A stretch of DNA of 64,000 nucleotides. It comes from Dyadobacter diqingensis (GTDB lineage Bacteria; Bacteroidota; Bacteroidia; Cytophagales; Spirosomataceae). The notes beneath the pieces are model-generated. The model saw nothing but the letters and a program-made list of their open reading frames with translations. It had not been told where the DNA came from and ran no database searches. Shown here in pieces: positions 19,738 through 28,987 of this stretch. Both the position numbers and the translations under genes were made by a program. Positions within the stretch are counted from its first letter, which is position 1. Each line of letters begins with the position of its first letter. Location: the NCBI RefSeq assembly GCF_024220585.1, contig NZ_JAMXKF010000006.1, positions 251,751-315,750 on the forward strand. Direction: 5' to 3'.

Positions 19738-20781
19738 TCATTTTTTAGTAATTGAATAAGAATAATTACCGGCATTGCTGAGATTGAGTACTACGGTATA
19801 AGTACCGGCGGCCATAATTTTAATGTTGCCATTGTCCAGGGTGTCCGGAATATTATCTCCGTTGGCATCACCAAAGGCAATCGCCCAGTCATCATTGGCA
19901 CGGAATTTCACCTCCCCTTCTTTTAAAGCAATTTCCGTTTTCCAAACCCCTTCGGCTGCATCAAAGGTCATATCCAGATCGGAATCCCAGCCACCGGTCG
20001 TGGCTGAGCCTATAAGCCCCCAGGCCGTTTTGGTGGCCGACCATGTACTTGTATTCAGATCAACTTTTAACAGATAATACCCTGCGCCTTTTTGCGTCAG
20101 ATTTCCGGTCGTGCCCAGTTTCCCCGGGCCGCCGCCTCCGTAGTCACCGTCCGTCCAATTCGGACCGTTCGTGAGTTTAAACTCGGTTGTTGCGTCCGGG
20201 AAATTCACATAACCTTCGTAGGTTTTGTCGTCTTTTACAGAAACTACGCGCGGCGCTTTATCGGGAGCCCATCCCTGATGACTGCCCGGCACATACAAGG
20301 CAGGATAAACGATCACTACAAAATACGGCGTGACTGACAACGCCGCCGCCGCAGAGGTTACGTCCATACTCTGCGCATTGGTGCCAAGAGACGAAATAAC
20401 GCGGGCTTCGATCTGAGACAACTGACCCGCGGTCAATTTCAATTTGTTAATCAGCAAATTGTTAATCTCCGTATTTGTCAGTGATTTTTTCAACAAATTC
20501 CCTCCCGGAATCTCCGCCGGTTTTTGAAAATTGTTGCCTTTTTTATCCAGCTGAATGGTGTAACTGATCACGCTTTGATAACCATAATCAACAGGCGTCC
20601 AGGAAAACGACACGGCTTCCTTATTCGCATTTTCATTGGTCAGCACCAGATTGGGAGCGCTCACCGACAACACAGGTTTCTCACCTGCGACTGCGACAGT
20701 TCTGATCTCATCTTTTTCACAAGCCGACAAGGACAACATCGCCGCCAATGCCGTAAAAACGGAAATTCTTATATTTTTCAT
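19738..20781 (-). CDS. susE: SusE-like outer membrane starch-binding lipoprotein
   Basis: The 347-residue product has a lipoprotein signal ending LSLSAC (Cys21), an N-terminal SusE domain (SFSWTPVDYGYQSVISYTIQ) and two starch-binding-like beta domains: one around YVPGSHQGWAPDKAPRVVS and one around GLIGSATTGGWDSDLDM...FRANDDWAIAFGD. These W/N-rich patterns match SusE/SusF surface domains that hold alpha-glucan. It begins two bases after the susD stop (stop and start nearly touching), so translation is probably coupled. Confidence 0.9.
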   Translation of the reverse strand: MKNIRISVFTALAAMLSLSACEKDEIRTVAVAGEKPVLSVSAPNLVLTNENANKEAVSFSWTPVDYGYQSVISYTIQLDKKGNNFQKPAEIPGGNLLKKSLTNTEINNLLINKLKLTAGQLSQIEARVISSLGTNAQSMDVTSAAAALSVTPYFVVIVYPALYVPGSHQGWAPDKAPRVVSVKDDKTYEGYVNFPDATTEFKLTNGPNWTDGDYGGGGPGKLGTTGNLTQKGAGYYLLKVDLNTSTWSATKTAWGLIGSATTGGWDSDLDMTFDAAEGVWKTEIALKEGEVKFRANDDWAIAFGDANGDNIPDTLDNGNIKIMAAGTYTVVLNLSNAGNYSYSITKK

Positions 20782-20782
20782 T

Positions 20783-22360
20783 TTAATTCTGGTTCAGGTT
20801 AGGGTTTGCAATCAGGTCGGTTGCCGGTATCGGAAACAGATTAAAGCTTTCTGAAACTCCTTTTCCATCTTTAACGCCACCTTTCCAGGGCCACAAATAG
20901 GTGCCTGACGTAAGATAACCGTAACGGATCAGGTCTGTTCTGCGATGTGCTTCCCAGTAAAACTCACGTCCTCTTTCATCCAGAATATCGTTCAGACTTA
21001 ATGAAGTGACATTCCCCTTCGCATTACCATACGCGCGCTCCCTCAGTTTGTTAAAATAGCTCAATGCGGTGGCATCATTTCCGCCCGTGCCGCCGCGTTT
21101 TACGGCCTCGGCATAGGTGAGATACATTTCAGCCAGACGAAACAACGGGAAATCAGTTGAAGAAAAAGAGCCACCGGCCGAAGGTGCAGTAACACCGGCA
21201 GAGGTTATGTTGCGGAACTTGGTAACGGCCAAACCATCCGTAAACACGGCCGGATCTTCCATTTCCAATTTGTTTCCAAAAAACATGGCACGTTTGTCCT
21301 TGGCCCCACTGTAATCACCAAACAACAGCGGCAGATTTTTGGTGGTCCTGTTTCCACCCCAGCCTCCGTTCGGAACGCCGAAAGCCGGCGGGTTCATAGC
21401 CGCGTTAATAGCCGCATTGATAATGAAGGTAGTACCGCCGTTATTCTGCGTTTTCACCCCGTCATAATTTATCGACAACAACACTTCCGGGTTGTTTTGA
21501 TCATTATCTGCCAGAAAAAGATTTTTATACTCCGGCATTAGCCCATAACCGGATTTTATCACTTTGTCTGCGTACGTCACGGCATCATTGTACCGCCCTT
21601 TTCCCTTGCCCAGATACACCTCCGCATTCAGATACAACCGGGCCAGCAATGCCCATGAAGTCGCCTTATCCGCACGCCCGTATTCGTTTTTCCTGGGCTC
21701 GGACAACACCGGTTCAATCGCTTTTAATTCTGTTTCGATATAACTGAAAAGGTCGGCGCGTTTAATCTGCGGCGGGATGTATTTGCCGATGGGATCGTTT
21801 TCAGTCACAAAAGGAGGATTTCCGAAGAGATCAATAAGTACCCAATATTGAAACGCTCTCAGGAATCTTGCCTCGGCACGAAATTTCCGTACCTCCTCGG
21901 CATCCTGTCCGGTAATACCTCTGGCGCTTAACTTTTCGTCGGTCGATTCACGGATAAACTCGTTGCATACCGTTACATGAAACAAGCTGCGGTTATACAG
22001 AGCCGTCAGCAAAACATTGCTGGCTGTCCAGTTCAAATTATGAAAATCAGGAACACCCGGATCATTCCACACGCAGGCTGCCTCGTCTGTGGTGAGTTCC
22101 TGCGCATTCCAGAAAAGTCTAAGAAAATCAGCCTGGCCCGGATCAATACCTGCAAGGTCCGAAATGGCTATACCATTATTGCCGGCTAAGGCAAAACTAC
22201 CATACGTTTTAGCCAAAACCTGCTTGTAATCAGCCAGCGATTTGTAGGCAATATCCGCTGTAATGGAATTGGTTGGCGACAAATTCAGGTCATTGGTGCA
22301 GGAAGTAATCCCCCCGATCACCAGTCCTGAAACGGCTGCTATTTTAAATAAAAATTTCAT
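20783..22360 (-). CDS. susD: SusD/RagB-type starch-binding lipoprotein
   Basis: The 525-residue lipoprotein (signal ending GGITSC, Cys21) has the SusD N-terminal TPR-like region (SLADYKQVLAKTYGSFALAG) and the RagB/SusD C-terminal signature (LAEMYLTYAEAVKRGG, then DERGREFYWEAHRRTDLIRYG). It caps the SusC barrel and hands glucan oligomers to it. It lies 18 bases downstream of susC and just ahead of susE. Length is normal for the family. Confidence 0.95.
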   Translation of the reverse strand: MKFLFKIAAVSGLVIGGITSCTNDLNLSPTNSITADIAYKSLADYKQVLAKTYGSFALAGNNGIAISDLAGIDPGQADFLRLFWNAQELTTDEAACVWNDPGVPDFHNLNWTASNVLLTALYNRSLFHVTVCNEFIRESTDEKLSARGITGQDAEEVRKFRAEARFLRAFQYWVLIDLFGNPPFVTENDPIGKYIPPQIKRADLFSYIETELKAIEPVLSEPRKNEYGRADKATSWALLARLYLNAEVYLGKGKGRYNDAVTYADKVIKSGYGLMPEYKNLFLADNDQNNPEVLLSINYDGVKTQNNGGTTFIINAAINAAMNPPAFGVPNGGWGGNRTTKNLPLLFGDYSGAKDKRAMFFGNKLEMEDPAVFTDGLAVTKFRNITSAGVTAPSAGGSFSSTDFPLFRLAEMYLTYAEAVKRGGTGGNDATALSYFNKLRERAYGNAKGNVTSLSLNDILDERGREFYWEAHRRTDLIRYGYLTSGTYLWPWKGGVKDGKGVSESFNLFPIPATDLIANPNLNQN

Positions 22361-22378
22361 ATCTCAGTGATTTTAGGA

Positions 22379-25348
22379 TTAAAAGTCAAGGTTCAGCCCC
22401 AACACAAAAGTTCTTGGTCTCGGGTAAAGATTGTAGTCAATACCACCATTGATTTCCGGGTCAAGCCCCTTGTATTTGGTTACCACAAAAACATTCTGGC
22501 AGGTCGCATTAATCCTCAGGTTCATTTTATTGCCAAGCACCCGACCGGCGTTATAACCGATGCCAACATTATCCATTCTCAGGAAAGAAGCATTCTGAAC
22601 GTAATAATCAGACTGGTACTGGTTGTTGAAAAAATTGGTGTTGAATATGTCCGTCGTGCTGTTGCCGAGGATGTTGTTCGGATTAAGGATATTCCTTTTC
22701 ACCCCGAAATTGGAAGCAACGTTATTGTAATTATAATTACCCAGATTCGCCCGCAAAATCGTACTCAGGCTCCATTTCAAATAATTCAGCTGTGTATTGA
22801 AACCCAGCATTACTTTCGGGAAAGGAGATTTGTAGCGATACTGGTCTTTTTGATTGATCACGCCGTCGGCATTCAGGTCAGCGTAAACACTTTCAAGCGG
22901 CTTCCCGTCCATATCATACACCTGTTTGTATACGTAATAAGAAAACGTGTTGTAATTCACCGAATGGATCTGAATGCTCTGACCGGTTCCGCCTGTGATG
23001 CCACCTGTTTGGTTCCCTGCGAATTCGGGATCGCTAACTGCCGTAAGGTTTGTGATCTTATTGTTGTTATAAGTCACATTAAATCCTGCATCCCAACTAA
23101 ATTTCTTTGTTTTTACAGGCGTGCCGTTCACGGTAAATTCGATACCCTTGTTTTCAATATTCCCTACATTGGTCAGAATCTGATTGCTGAAATTCGAGCC
23201 GATTGGGATAGGAACCGTATTTAAAAGGTTTTTCGTCTTTTTAAGATAAACGTCGATACTTCCGCTTAAACGATTATCAAAAAATCCGTAGTCAAGTCCG
23301 GCGTTGGCGGTTGCGGTTTGCTCCCATTTGATATTTTTATCATACGCAGCCGGCGCCGTCATGTTGTAATAATTATTGCCAAACTGATACTGAGAGGCAT
23401 TGGAACTGACTGAATAAATACCCAGATAGGAATAGTTGGCGATGCCATCCTGATTTCCCGTGATCCCATAGCTCAATCGCAATTTCAAATCCGATAACTT
23501 GCCCGAGGTCGATAAAAAAGACTCTTTGTTAATCCTCCACGTAAGTGCGGCCGAAGGAAAAACGCCCCAGCGGTTTTCGGGAGCAAACCGTGACGAGCCA
23601 TCCGTACGAACCGAAGCAGCCAGAATATACTTGTCATCGAAGGTATAAATCAACCTTCCGTAGTAGGAAATCAGCGTATTTTCAGGGATATCAAAGTCAA
23701 ATTTCGGCTGCGATCCTTCTACGATATCACCGTTTGCACTGTAATTCGGATAGAAATAATTTTTGGTCGAATTATTATAATAGCCGTAACCGGCTGTGGC
23801 ACTTACCGTACTTTTGATTGTCTTAAAGTCTTTAACGTAATTCAGATAAAACTCTGCTACCTTGTTATTTACCTTTTGCAGATATTTATTGTTTTGCCCT
23901 TTTGTGGTAAAACTCTGTGCGGCATATTCCGGCACAAATGTCGTACCGTGACCATTTGAAATATCGTATCCCAAATTCAGGTTGGCATGCAGATCCGGTA
24001 AAAAATGGAACATGTAGTCAAACTGAGCATTACCAAAACTACGCTGAACCGTACCATTGTTATCCTGAAGACGTATCAGTGAAACCGGATTTCTTGGCGC
24101 GTTTGGGTTAAGGGTTGCTTTTCCGGTTTCGTCCTTGGTAACCCATTCAAAATACCCGCCGAAAGGACTGCTTGCGTCCATTACGGGTTGTGTCGGATCA
24201 AATTGGACCGCATTGATGATTGCCTGCTGATTGGCAAAATGTGACTTCGTAAGCGCTCCTTTAAGATTCAGGTCCACTTTTAAGTGTTTTTTAAACAACC
24301 GCGGACTGATATTGATCGAAGCCGATGGGCGTTGCAGTTTATCGGTGATCAGGATACCATTTTGAAGCAGATAACCCATTGAAACACGGTACGGCATGTT
24401 TTTCAACGCGCCGGTGATGCTCAGGTTATTGTCTGTACTGATACCGGTGCGGTAAATTTCATCCTGCCAGTTGGTATTGGCCGTTCCGAGCAGTGCTTTC
24501 TGAGCATCCGTTCCGTTAGCCTCTACGTAGGACCTGAACTGGTCTGCCGACAGGGCATTTACCATTTTCCCAATCTTTGAAACCGCTACCTGTGTATTGA
24601 AATTAATGGCGGGTGTTCCGCCCTTTCCTTTTTTAGTGGTAATTAATATAACACCGTTAGACGCCCTCGAACCATAAATAGCCGTTGCCGATGCATCTTT
24701 CAGTACACTAACCGTTTCGATGTCATTCGGGTTGATAAGGCTCAGCGGACTTGGCGCGCCATTTAAAGTACTGCCGCTTAACGGAACACCGTCAATCACG
24801 ATCAGCGGATCGTTACTGGCGTTCAGTGAAGCTCCGCCACGAATCCGGATCGTACTCCCGCCTCCTGGCTGGCCATTGTTGGATGTAATGGACACGCCGG
24901 CCACTTTACCCACAATCAGCTGCTCGGGACTTTGTATGTTTCCTTTTTGAAAATCTTTTGACGAGACGGTTGTTATCGAGCCCGTCAGTTCCTGTTTCTT
25001 TTGCGTTCCGTATCCAATGACGACAACCTCTGTCAATTCTTTCACATTGTCTTCCAGCGTCACATGGATCACCGTCCGGTTGTCCACCGGAATTTCCTTG
25101 CCAAGCTTACCCACAAAACTAAATACGAGGGTGGCATGGGCCGGAACATTTTCGAGTGAGTATTTTCCGGCAGCGTCAGTTTGTGTTCCCAGCGAACTGC
25201 CTTTTACGAGCACGTTCACGCCCGGTAATTCGGAGCCATCCTTGGCGTCGGTGACATTCCCGCTCACAACGGATTGCGCTCTGGCCGATAAACTCCCCAG
25301 CCATAGCAGGAGGGTTATGCAGAGTAATTGTTTGTAATGTTGATTCAT
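22379..25348 (-). CDS. susC: SusC/RagA-type TonB-linked outer membrane transporter
   Basis: The 989-residue protein has a signal peptide (MNQHYKQLLCITLLLWLGSL...ARA), a CarboxypepD_reg-like domain (about 27-110), the SusC signature VVVIGYGTQKKQELTGSI, a plug domain with GGSTIRIRGGASLNASNDPL, the AIYGSRASNGVILITTKKG motif, and a barrel ending in LGLNLDF. It imports glucan oligomers bound by SusD. It heads the susC-D-E-G operon and is preceded by a promoter-like -7 box at 25438-25445 and by the membrane AraC regulator gene on the same strand. Confidence 0.95.
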   Translation of the reverse strand: MNQHYKQLLCITLLLWLGSLSARAQSVVSGNVTDAKDGSELPGVNVLVKGSSLGTQTDAAGKYSLENVPAHATLVFSFVGKLGKEIPVDNRTVIHVTLEDNVKELTEVVVIGYGTQKKQELTGSITTVSSKDFQKGNIQSPEQLIVGKVAGVSITSNNGQPGGGSTIRIRGGASLNASNDPLIVIDGVPLSGSTLNGAPSPLSLINPNDIETVSVLKDASATAIYGSRASNGVILITTKKGKGGTPAINFNTQVAVSKIGKMVNALSADQFRSYVEANGTDAQKALLGTANTNWQDEIYRTGISTDNNLSITGALKNMPYRVSMGYLLQNGILITDKLQRPSASINISPRLFKKHLKVDLNLKGALTKSHFANQQAIINAVQFDPTQPVMDASSPFGGYFEWVTKDETGKATLNPNAPRNPVSLIRLQDNNGTVQRSFGNAQFDYMFHFLPDLHANLNLGYDISNGHGTTFVPEYAAQSFTTKGQNNKYLQKVNNKVAEFYLNYVKDFKTIKSTVSATAGYGYYNNSTKNYFYPNYSANGDIVEGSQPKFDFDIPENTLISYYGRLIYTFDDKYILAASVRTDGSSRFAPENRWGVFPSAALTWRINKESFLSTSGKLSDLKLRLSYGITGNQDGIANYSYLGIYSVSSNASQYQFGNNYYNMTAPAAYDKNIKWEQTATANAGLDYGFFDNRLSGSIDVYLKKTKNLLNTVPIPIGSNFSNQILTNVGNIENKGIEFTVNGTPVKTKKFSWDAGFNVTYNNNKITNLTAVSDPEFAGNQTGGITGGTGQSIQIHSVNYNTFSYYVYKQVYDMDGKPLESVYADLNADGVINQKDQYRYKSPFPKVMLGFNTQLNYLKWSLSTILRANLGNYNYNNVASNFGVKRNILNPNNILGNSTTDIFNTNFFNNQYQSDYYVQNASFLRMDNVGIGYNAGRVLGNKMNLRINATCQNVFVVTKYKGLDPEINGGIDYNLYPRPRTFVLGLNLDF

Positions 25349-25437
25349 CTTACAGGAATAAAATGTGGTAGATTGCTTTTAAACACCCCGATTCATTCAA
25401 TAGGTAAAATCCTATTAATTATCGAAATATTTCTCAG

Positions 25438-25445
25438 CAAAAGTA
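25438..25445 (-). promoter_or_regulatory. Candidate -7 box of the susCDEG promoter
   Basis: On the minus strand the sequence TACTTTTG is an exact TAnnTTTG match, about 90 bases upstream of the susC ATG. No clean -33 TTTG is at the right distance, which would fit a promoter that needs an activator such as the adjacent AraC protein. The 268-base gap 25349-25616 holds nothing else I can name. Confidence 0.4.
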
Positions 25446-25616
25446 TCCCTATAAAAGCCGCGTGTCGTTCCACTTCACGTTTCCGCGAAAATTTCCAAAA
25501 CTGAGGCTAAAATCACTATTAAATAATTGACAGTTAATGATTTAATAATACAATTCAAAAGACCACTTTATAAAATGGCACTTATTTTTTTGAAAGTTTA
25601 AGTCCGAAAAAGCCAA

Positions 25617-27497
25617 TTATTCTTCCAAACGGCTCTCGTTGTAGTAGTCGCGGGGCGTTTGGCCGGTGATCTTTTTGAACGACCGGTTGAAGGCCGTTTT
25701 GGAGTTAAAACCCACTTCATAGGCGATACTCAGCAGGGTATAATTCTTGAATTTCGGATTATCAACCCGCTGCTTAAACTCGTCGATGCGATAGGAATTA
25801 ATGAAATCAAAGAAGTTTTTGTCAAAGCCGTCATTGATCACTTTGGACAAGGTATGCGAAGGTAATTTAAGCTTGATTGAAAGCTCATTCAGACTTAACC
25901 GTGGGTTGGTATACGGTTTGTTTTTAAGCATGTATCCTTCCACAATTTCCTTTAGGGCCTGGATGTTTTCGGGCTGCTCGGTTTTCTTATCGGGTGTTTC
26001 GTCTTCGGTTTCCGGCAGCGGTGCATGATTGAGATCCCCGAAAATAGACAACGGCTGAGGGGAAATTTTGAAAATTTCAGGCTGATGAATGGCAAAATAA
26101 CCAACGAAATACGTAATCGTCGAAAATGCCAGCCATATCGCGTCAACACTTCGCTCTACGATCTGCATGACATTGAACTCAAACCACTGACCGAGCCCAA
26201 GCATCACAAACAGAAAAAACCATAACCCAAGACAAACCGCCTGGATAAACATAACCGTATTGAGATAATGAAGATTCTGCTCGTAGGAAAAATGGCTTTG
26301 ATACTGTTCCCGGTAAAAGCGAAAGGTTTTCCTGAACAGAAACCAGAAATAGGTGTTCCAGGCGAGCCCCAACAGACCTGTGCCTAAAAATACACCCAGC
26401 AGCTTCCAGTCGCGCATCAGGAATTGCATTTGCAATGTGGTGTCGCTCATCAGGAAAAATGGCAGATACACAAAACACTGAATGATTGCAGGTAAAAAGA
26501 ACATCACCTGCCGGACAGGCTTAGTGGAGTGATTGAAGAGCAGTTTTTGCAGGTAAAAATAGAACAGCGGTACGTACAAAAACAGGATAAAATCAGGCAG
26601 TAACAACACCTTGGTAAAAGCCTGCGCGGCTTCCCGATAGCTGCCGATCGTTCGCAACAGGATCATCAGCGACGCAAAGCCGATCGTAATCACCAGCCAG
26701 CGGTTTGCAGCACGGTTATAGTTCTGAATGGTGGGAATGGCGATAATCAGCAATATCCCCTGAAAAACGGCAAAAAGCAGCAGCAGATCATAGATCGAGT
26801 AAAAATGAAAAGATGCCGTAAGATCCTCCCACCCATCGATTTCGACATCCACAGACATATGATCGACTTTTGAATCCCGGTAAATCGCGCGATTCGGGCG
26901 CGCCTTACCACTTTCCCTTCCTTCAATGGATTTCCAGCTTCCTCTTGTGAATTTATATTCTACCGGATCTTTTTCGGTGTAGATTGTGGTGCGGTAGGTT
27001 CCGTCTACGTTTTTGTAAACCTGGTACAGCGGATTGTCAGGATCCCAGTCATTAAAGTTTCCCGTAATAAATAACTGGGCATCGTGGGGCGTATTTTCAG
27101 GCAGCTTTTTGATGATGAACGAGTAGACAATCTTCCGTTCCCATCCCGTAATAAACAGTTTTATCAGGCGCGGATCCGAAAGTTTTGAACTATCATAAAC
27201 ACGATTTGCGAGCGGAATACCAGTAGAATCCCCTTCCACCAAAGTCCAGTTGCCCTGTGTTATTTTGTATTCAAACCTTGAAGGTGTTTTAGGTAAGTCG
27301 ATGTAATAAATCCCTGATGGGTCTTTTTTGAATACATAATCCGGATCGCCTGGACTCCAGTTATTCAGGTCCGACGCCAGATAAAGCGAAGACGATGGCC
27401 CAACCAGCGGCGGGGTGCTGACAATCTCAATACGTAACTGTGAATAAGCGATCTGGTTAAAAAGTACCAGGGTCAAAATTGCCAAAAATCTGGTCAT
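25617..27497 (-). CDS. Membrane-bound AraC regulator with two starch-binding-like sensor domains
   Basis: The 626-residue protein has a signal peptide (MTRFLAILTLVLFNQIAYSQ) and two tandem CBM20/CBM48-like beta domains outside the membrane: about 22-112 (LYLASDLNNWSPGD...FEYKITQGNWTLVEGD) and about 118-215 (LFITGNFNDWDPDN...VEYKFTRGSWKSIEG). About seven membrane segments (roughly 228-470) follow, then a cytoplasmic linker and a C-terminal AraC double helix-turn-helix (about 525-620, LSLNELSIKLKLPSHTLSKVIN and IAYEVGFNSKTAFNRSFKK). The natural reading is a one-component glucan sensor that controls the downstream susCDEG operon, a role played by the differently built SusR in Bacteroides. Domain naming of the repeats is inferred from the FNDW and YKxTxGxW patterns. 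Confidence 0.85.
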   Translation of the reverse strand: MTRFLAILTLVLFNQIAYSQLRIEIVSTPPLVGPSSSLYLASDLNNWSPGDPDYVFKKDPSGIYYIDLPKTPSRFEYKITQGNWTLVEGDSTGIPLANRVYDSSKLSDPRLIKLFITGWERKIVYSFIIKKLPENTPHDAQLFITGNFNDWDPDNPLYQVYKNVDGTYRTTIYTEKDPVEYKFTRGSWKSIEGRESGKARPNRAIYRDSKVDHMSVDVEIDGWEDLTASFHFYSIYDLLLLFAVFQGILLIIAIPTIQNYNRAANRWLVITIGFASLMILLRTIGSYREAAQAFTKVLLLPDFILFLYVPLFYFYLQKLLFNHSTKPVRQVMFFLPAIIQCFVYLPFFLMSDTTLQMQFLMRDWKLLGVFLGTGLLGLAWNTYFWFLFRKTFRFYREQYQSHFSYEQNLHYLNTVMFIQAVCLGLWFFLFVMLGLGQWFEFNVMQIVERSVDAIWLAFSTITYFVGYFAIHQPEIFKISPQPLSIFGDLNHAPLPETEDETPDKKTEQPENIQALKEIVEGYMLKNKPYTNPRLSLNELSIKLKLPSHTLSKVINDGFDKNFFDFINSYRIDEFKQRVDNPKFKNYTLLSIAYEVGFNSKTAFNRSFKKITGQTPRDYYNESRLEE

Positions 27498-27744
27498 TCA
27501 ATAATTCATCAACGTGAGTTTACAGAGGGAACCTGGGGGAAATTCATTTTCTCACCAAATTTAAGGATTATTCTTTGTCTGCTAAACATTAGCATGCTTC
27601 TGTCAAAAGATAAAAACCGGGATACCGTGTTTGTAAAACATTAATCACAATAAGCAAAACCCGGTTTCCAGTATAAATACGAATGAAATAATATTTAACA
27701 ATGGTAGATTTGATATAAAATGACTTCTCGTGTTCGGCGCGACC

Positions 27745-27830
27745 ATTGACTATTGACCGTTGACCATCGACAGTTGACCATTGTCCATCGTCCATTGTCA
27801 ATCGTCCATCGTCAATTCTCCCATCGCTGA
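27745..27830. repeat. Degenerate GACCATTGAC / GTCCATCGTC repeat tract
   Basis: About ten 7-10 base units alternate here, first as GACCATTGAC / TGACCGTTGACC variants and then as their complements (GTCCATCGTC, CCATTGTC). The tract can fold on itself as an imperfect long hairpin. It has no coding potential. Confidence 0.7.
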
Positions 27831-27856
27831 CAGTCCAAAAACCTTTCTTACTCCAA

Positions 27857-27891
27857 ATGGTAGACTTTGTCCACCATTATCACTAAATTTG
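27857..27891 (+). promoter_or_regulatory. Palindromic operator-like site and -7 box ahead of the GNAT gene
   Basis: ATGGTAGAC (27857-27865), three T, then GTCCACCAT (27869-27877) form a near-perfect inverted repeat with one mismatch in nine. Seven bases later TAAATTTG (27884-27891) is an exact Bacteroidota -7 box, 46 bases upstream of the ATG. The position suggests a regulator binding in the spacer. Confidence 0.45.
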
Positions 27892-27937
27892 CTTTCTAAA
27901 AATTACAGAACAGATTTACAAATCTTGGTTTAGTGTT

Positions 27938-28630
27938 ATGAAATATAATAATAGCTTGTTGGACAACCCGGTCTGGAATTCGTTGCAGACCGTCCATCAG
28001 GATATGCGCGAGGGGACATCCAATGCAGCAAAATATCCCGGAGGTGTTTTACCTTTTATGGCATTGCGCGACAGAGAGGGAGATTTTATACAGGAAATCT
28101 CACCTTACTTCGATAAAAATGAACAGGTTTTTCTTGTTGGAGATCAGCCGCTTTTACCCGAAAACTGGTCGAGGTTTTCAAATCTGGAATGCCTGCAAAT
28201 GGTCTGGTCGTCTTTGAAAAATGGAGAGCCTAAGGGAAACAACGCTGACATTACGGAGTTACTGGCATCGGATCGCACCGAAATGTTCGACTTTATCAAT
28301 GCGATTCAACCGGGTTATTTCAAAATTAATACACCTGCATTGGGGCATTATTACGGCATCCGCGTAAACGGAAAACTCGCGGCAATGGCAGGCGAAAGAT
28401 TAAAAATGACGGGTTTCACTGAAATCAGTGCAGTTTGTACCCACCCCGATTTTACGGGAAGAGGTTTTGCCTGGGAGTTGCTTCTTCATTTGTATGATAA
28501 GATTACACAGGCAGGCGCAACACCTTTTTTGCATGTGGCCGCCACAAACGAACGGGCTATCAGTCTCTACAAATACCTTGGTTTTGAAGAGAGAAGACAT
28601 ATCGACTTTTCACTCATCGGGTTATCTTAA
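27938..28630 (+). CDS. GNAT family N-acetyltransferase
   Basis: The 230-residue protein has an N-terminal region of about 110 residues and a C-terminal GNAT/FR47-like domain. Motif A, the acetyl-CoA binding part, is visible as ISAVCTHPDFTGRGFAWELL (the R/Q-x-x-G-x-G/A loop is TGRGFA), and motif B as HVAATNERAISLYKYLGFEE. Family members acetylate small amines or protein N termini; the substrate here is unknown. It is a single gene closed by a strong terminator. Confidence 0.88.
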   Translation: MKYNNSLLDNPVWNSLQTVHQDMREGTSNAAKYPGGVLPFMALRDREGDFIQEISPYFDKNEQVFLVGDQPLLPENWSRFSNLECLQMVWSSLKNGEPKGNNADITELLASDRTEMFDFINAIQPGYFKINTPALGHYYGIRVNGKLAAMAGERLKMTGFTEISAVCTHPDFTGRGFAWELLLHLYDKITQAGATPFLHVAATNERAISLYKYLGFEERRHIDFSLIGLS

Positions 28631-28667
28631 CTCGATTGAAAACATGAAAAGAACCATTTATTAAATC

Positions 28668-28710
28668 AAAAAACCTCAAAAGATTTTAATAAAATCTTTT
28701 GAGGTTTTTT
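28668..28710. terminator. Strong intrinsic terminator after the GNAT gene
   Basis: A 20 bp perfect stem (28668-28687 with 28691-28710), a 3-base loop, and six T in the 3' arm. The A-run in the 5' arm would let it work in both directions. Confidence 0.9.
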
Positions 28711-28897
28711 CTGAAATCCAATCTCGCACAGACCTTCAGCGCAAAACCCTTATTTTCTCCACAATATCTGACTTCTGGATTCACGTAAACGCTGTGTTAC
28801 TTTTGCCCCTCGTTCCTGCAGTGTGAATAAAATCTCCCGTTAACAGACCAATCATTATCTGCCAAACGATCCATTTCAGCTCAATCACCTCTCCCAT

Positions 28898-28929
28898 TTT
28901 GGCTACAAAAAATACCAGTTTGGCGACAA
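28898..28929 (+). promoter_or_regulatory. Two TTTGGCNACAA direct repeats, likely AraC operator
   Basis: TTTGGCTACAA (28898-28908) recurs as TTTGGCGACAA (28919-28929), 21 bases apart, i.e. two turns of DNA on the same face. Direct half-sites at 21 bp are the classical arrangement for AraC-family proteins. The SDR gene starts 59 bases downstream and an AraC gene follows it, so that protein is the natural candidate to bind here. Confidence 0.5.
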
Positions 28930-28987
28930 TCGCCGGCCACCGGTTGGAGACATTTGTATCGTTCAAACAACTTAAAAATAACAGAAA

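Larger units (their letters stand above)
27498..27937. other. Intergenic region with GAC/GTC repeats and GNAT promoter
   Basis: This 440-base gap lies between two divergent genes. It holds a degenerate repeat tract (27745-27830) and the palindrome/promoter of the GNAT gene (27857-27891). I see no coding frame of interest. Confidence 0.6.
28631..28987. other. Intergenic region between GNAT and SDR genes
   Basis: This 357-base gap holds the GNAT terminator (28668-28710) and, close to the SDR gene, two TTTGGCNACAA direct repeats (28898-28929). The rest shows no coding frame I would call. Confidence 0.6.

Noticed and set aside
22367..23224. 285-codon plus-strand ORF
   Set aside because: It lies wholly antisense to the susC barrel, has no domain pattern, and reflects codon bias of the opposite strand.
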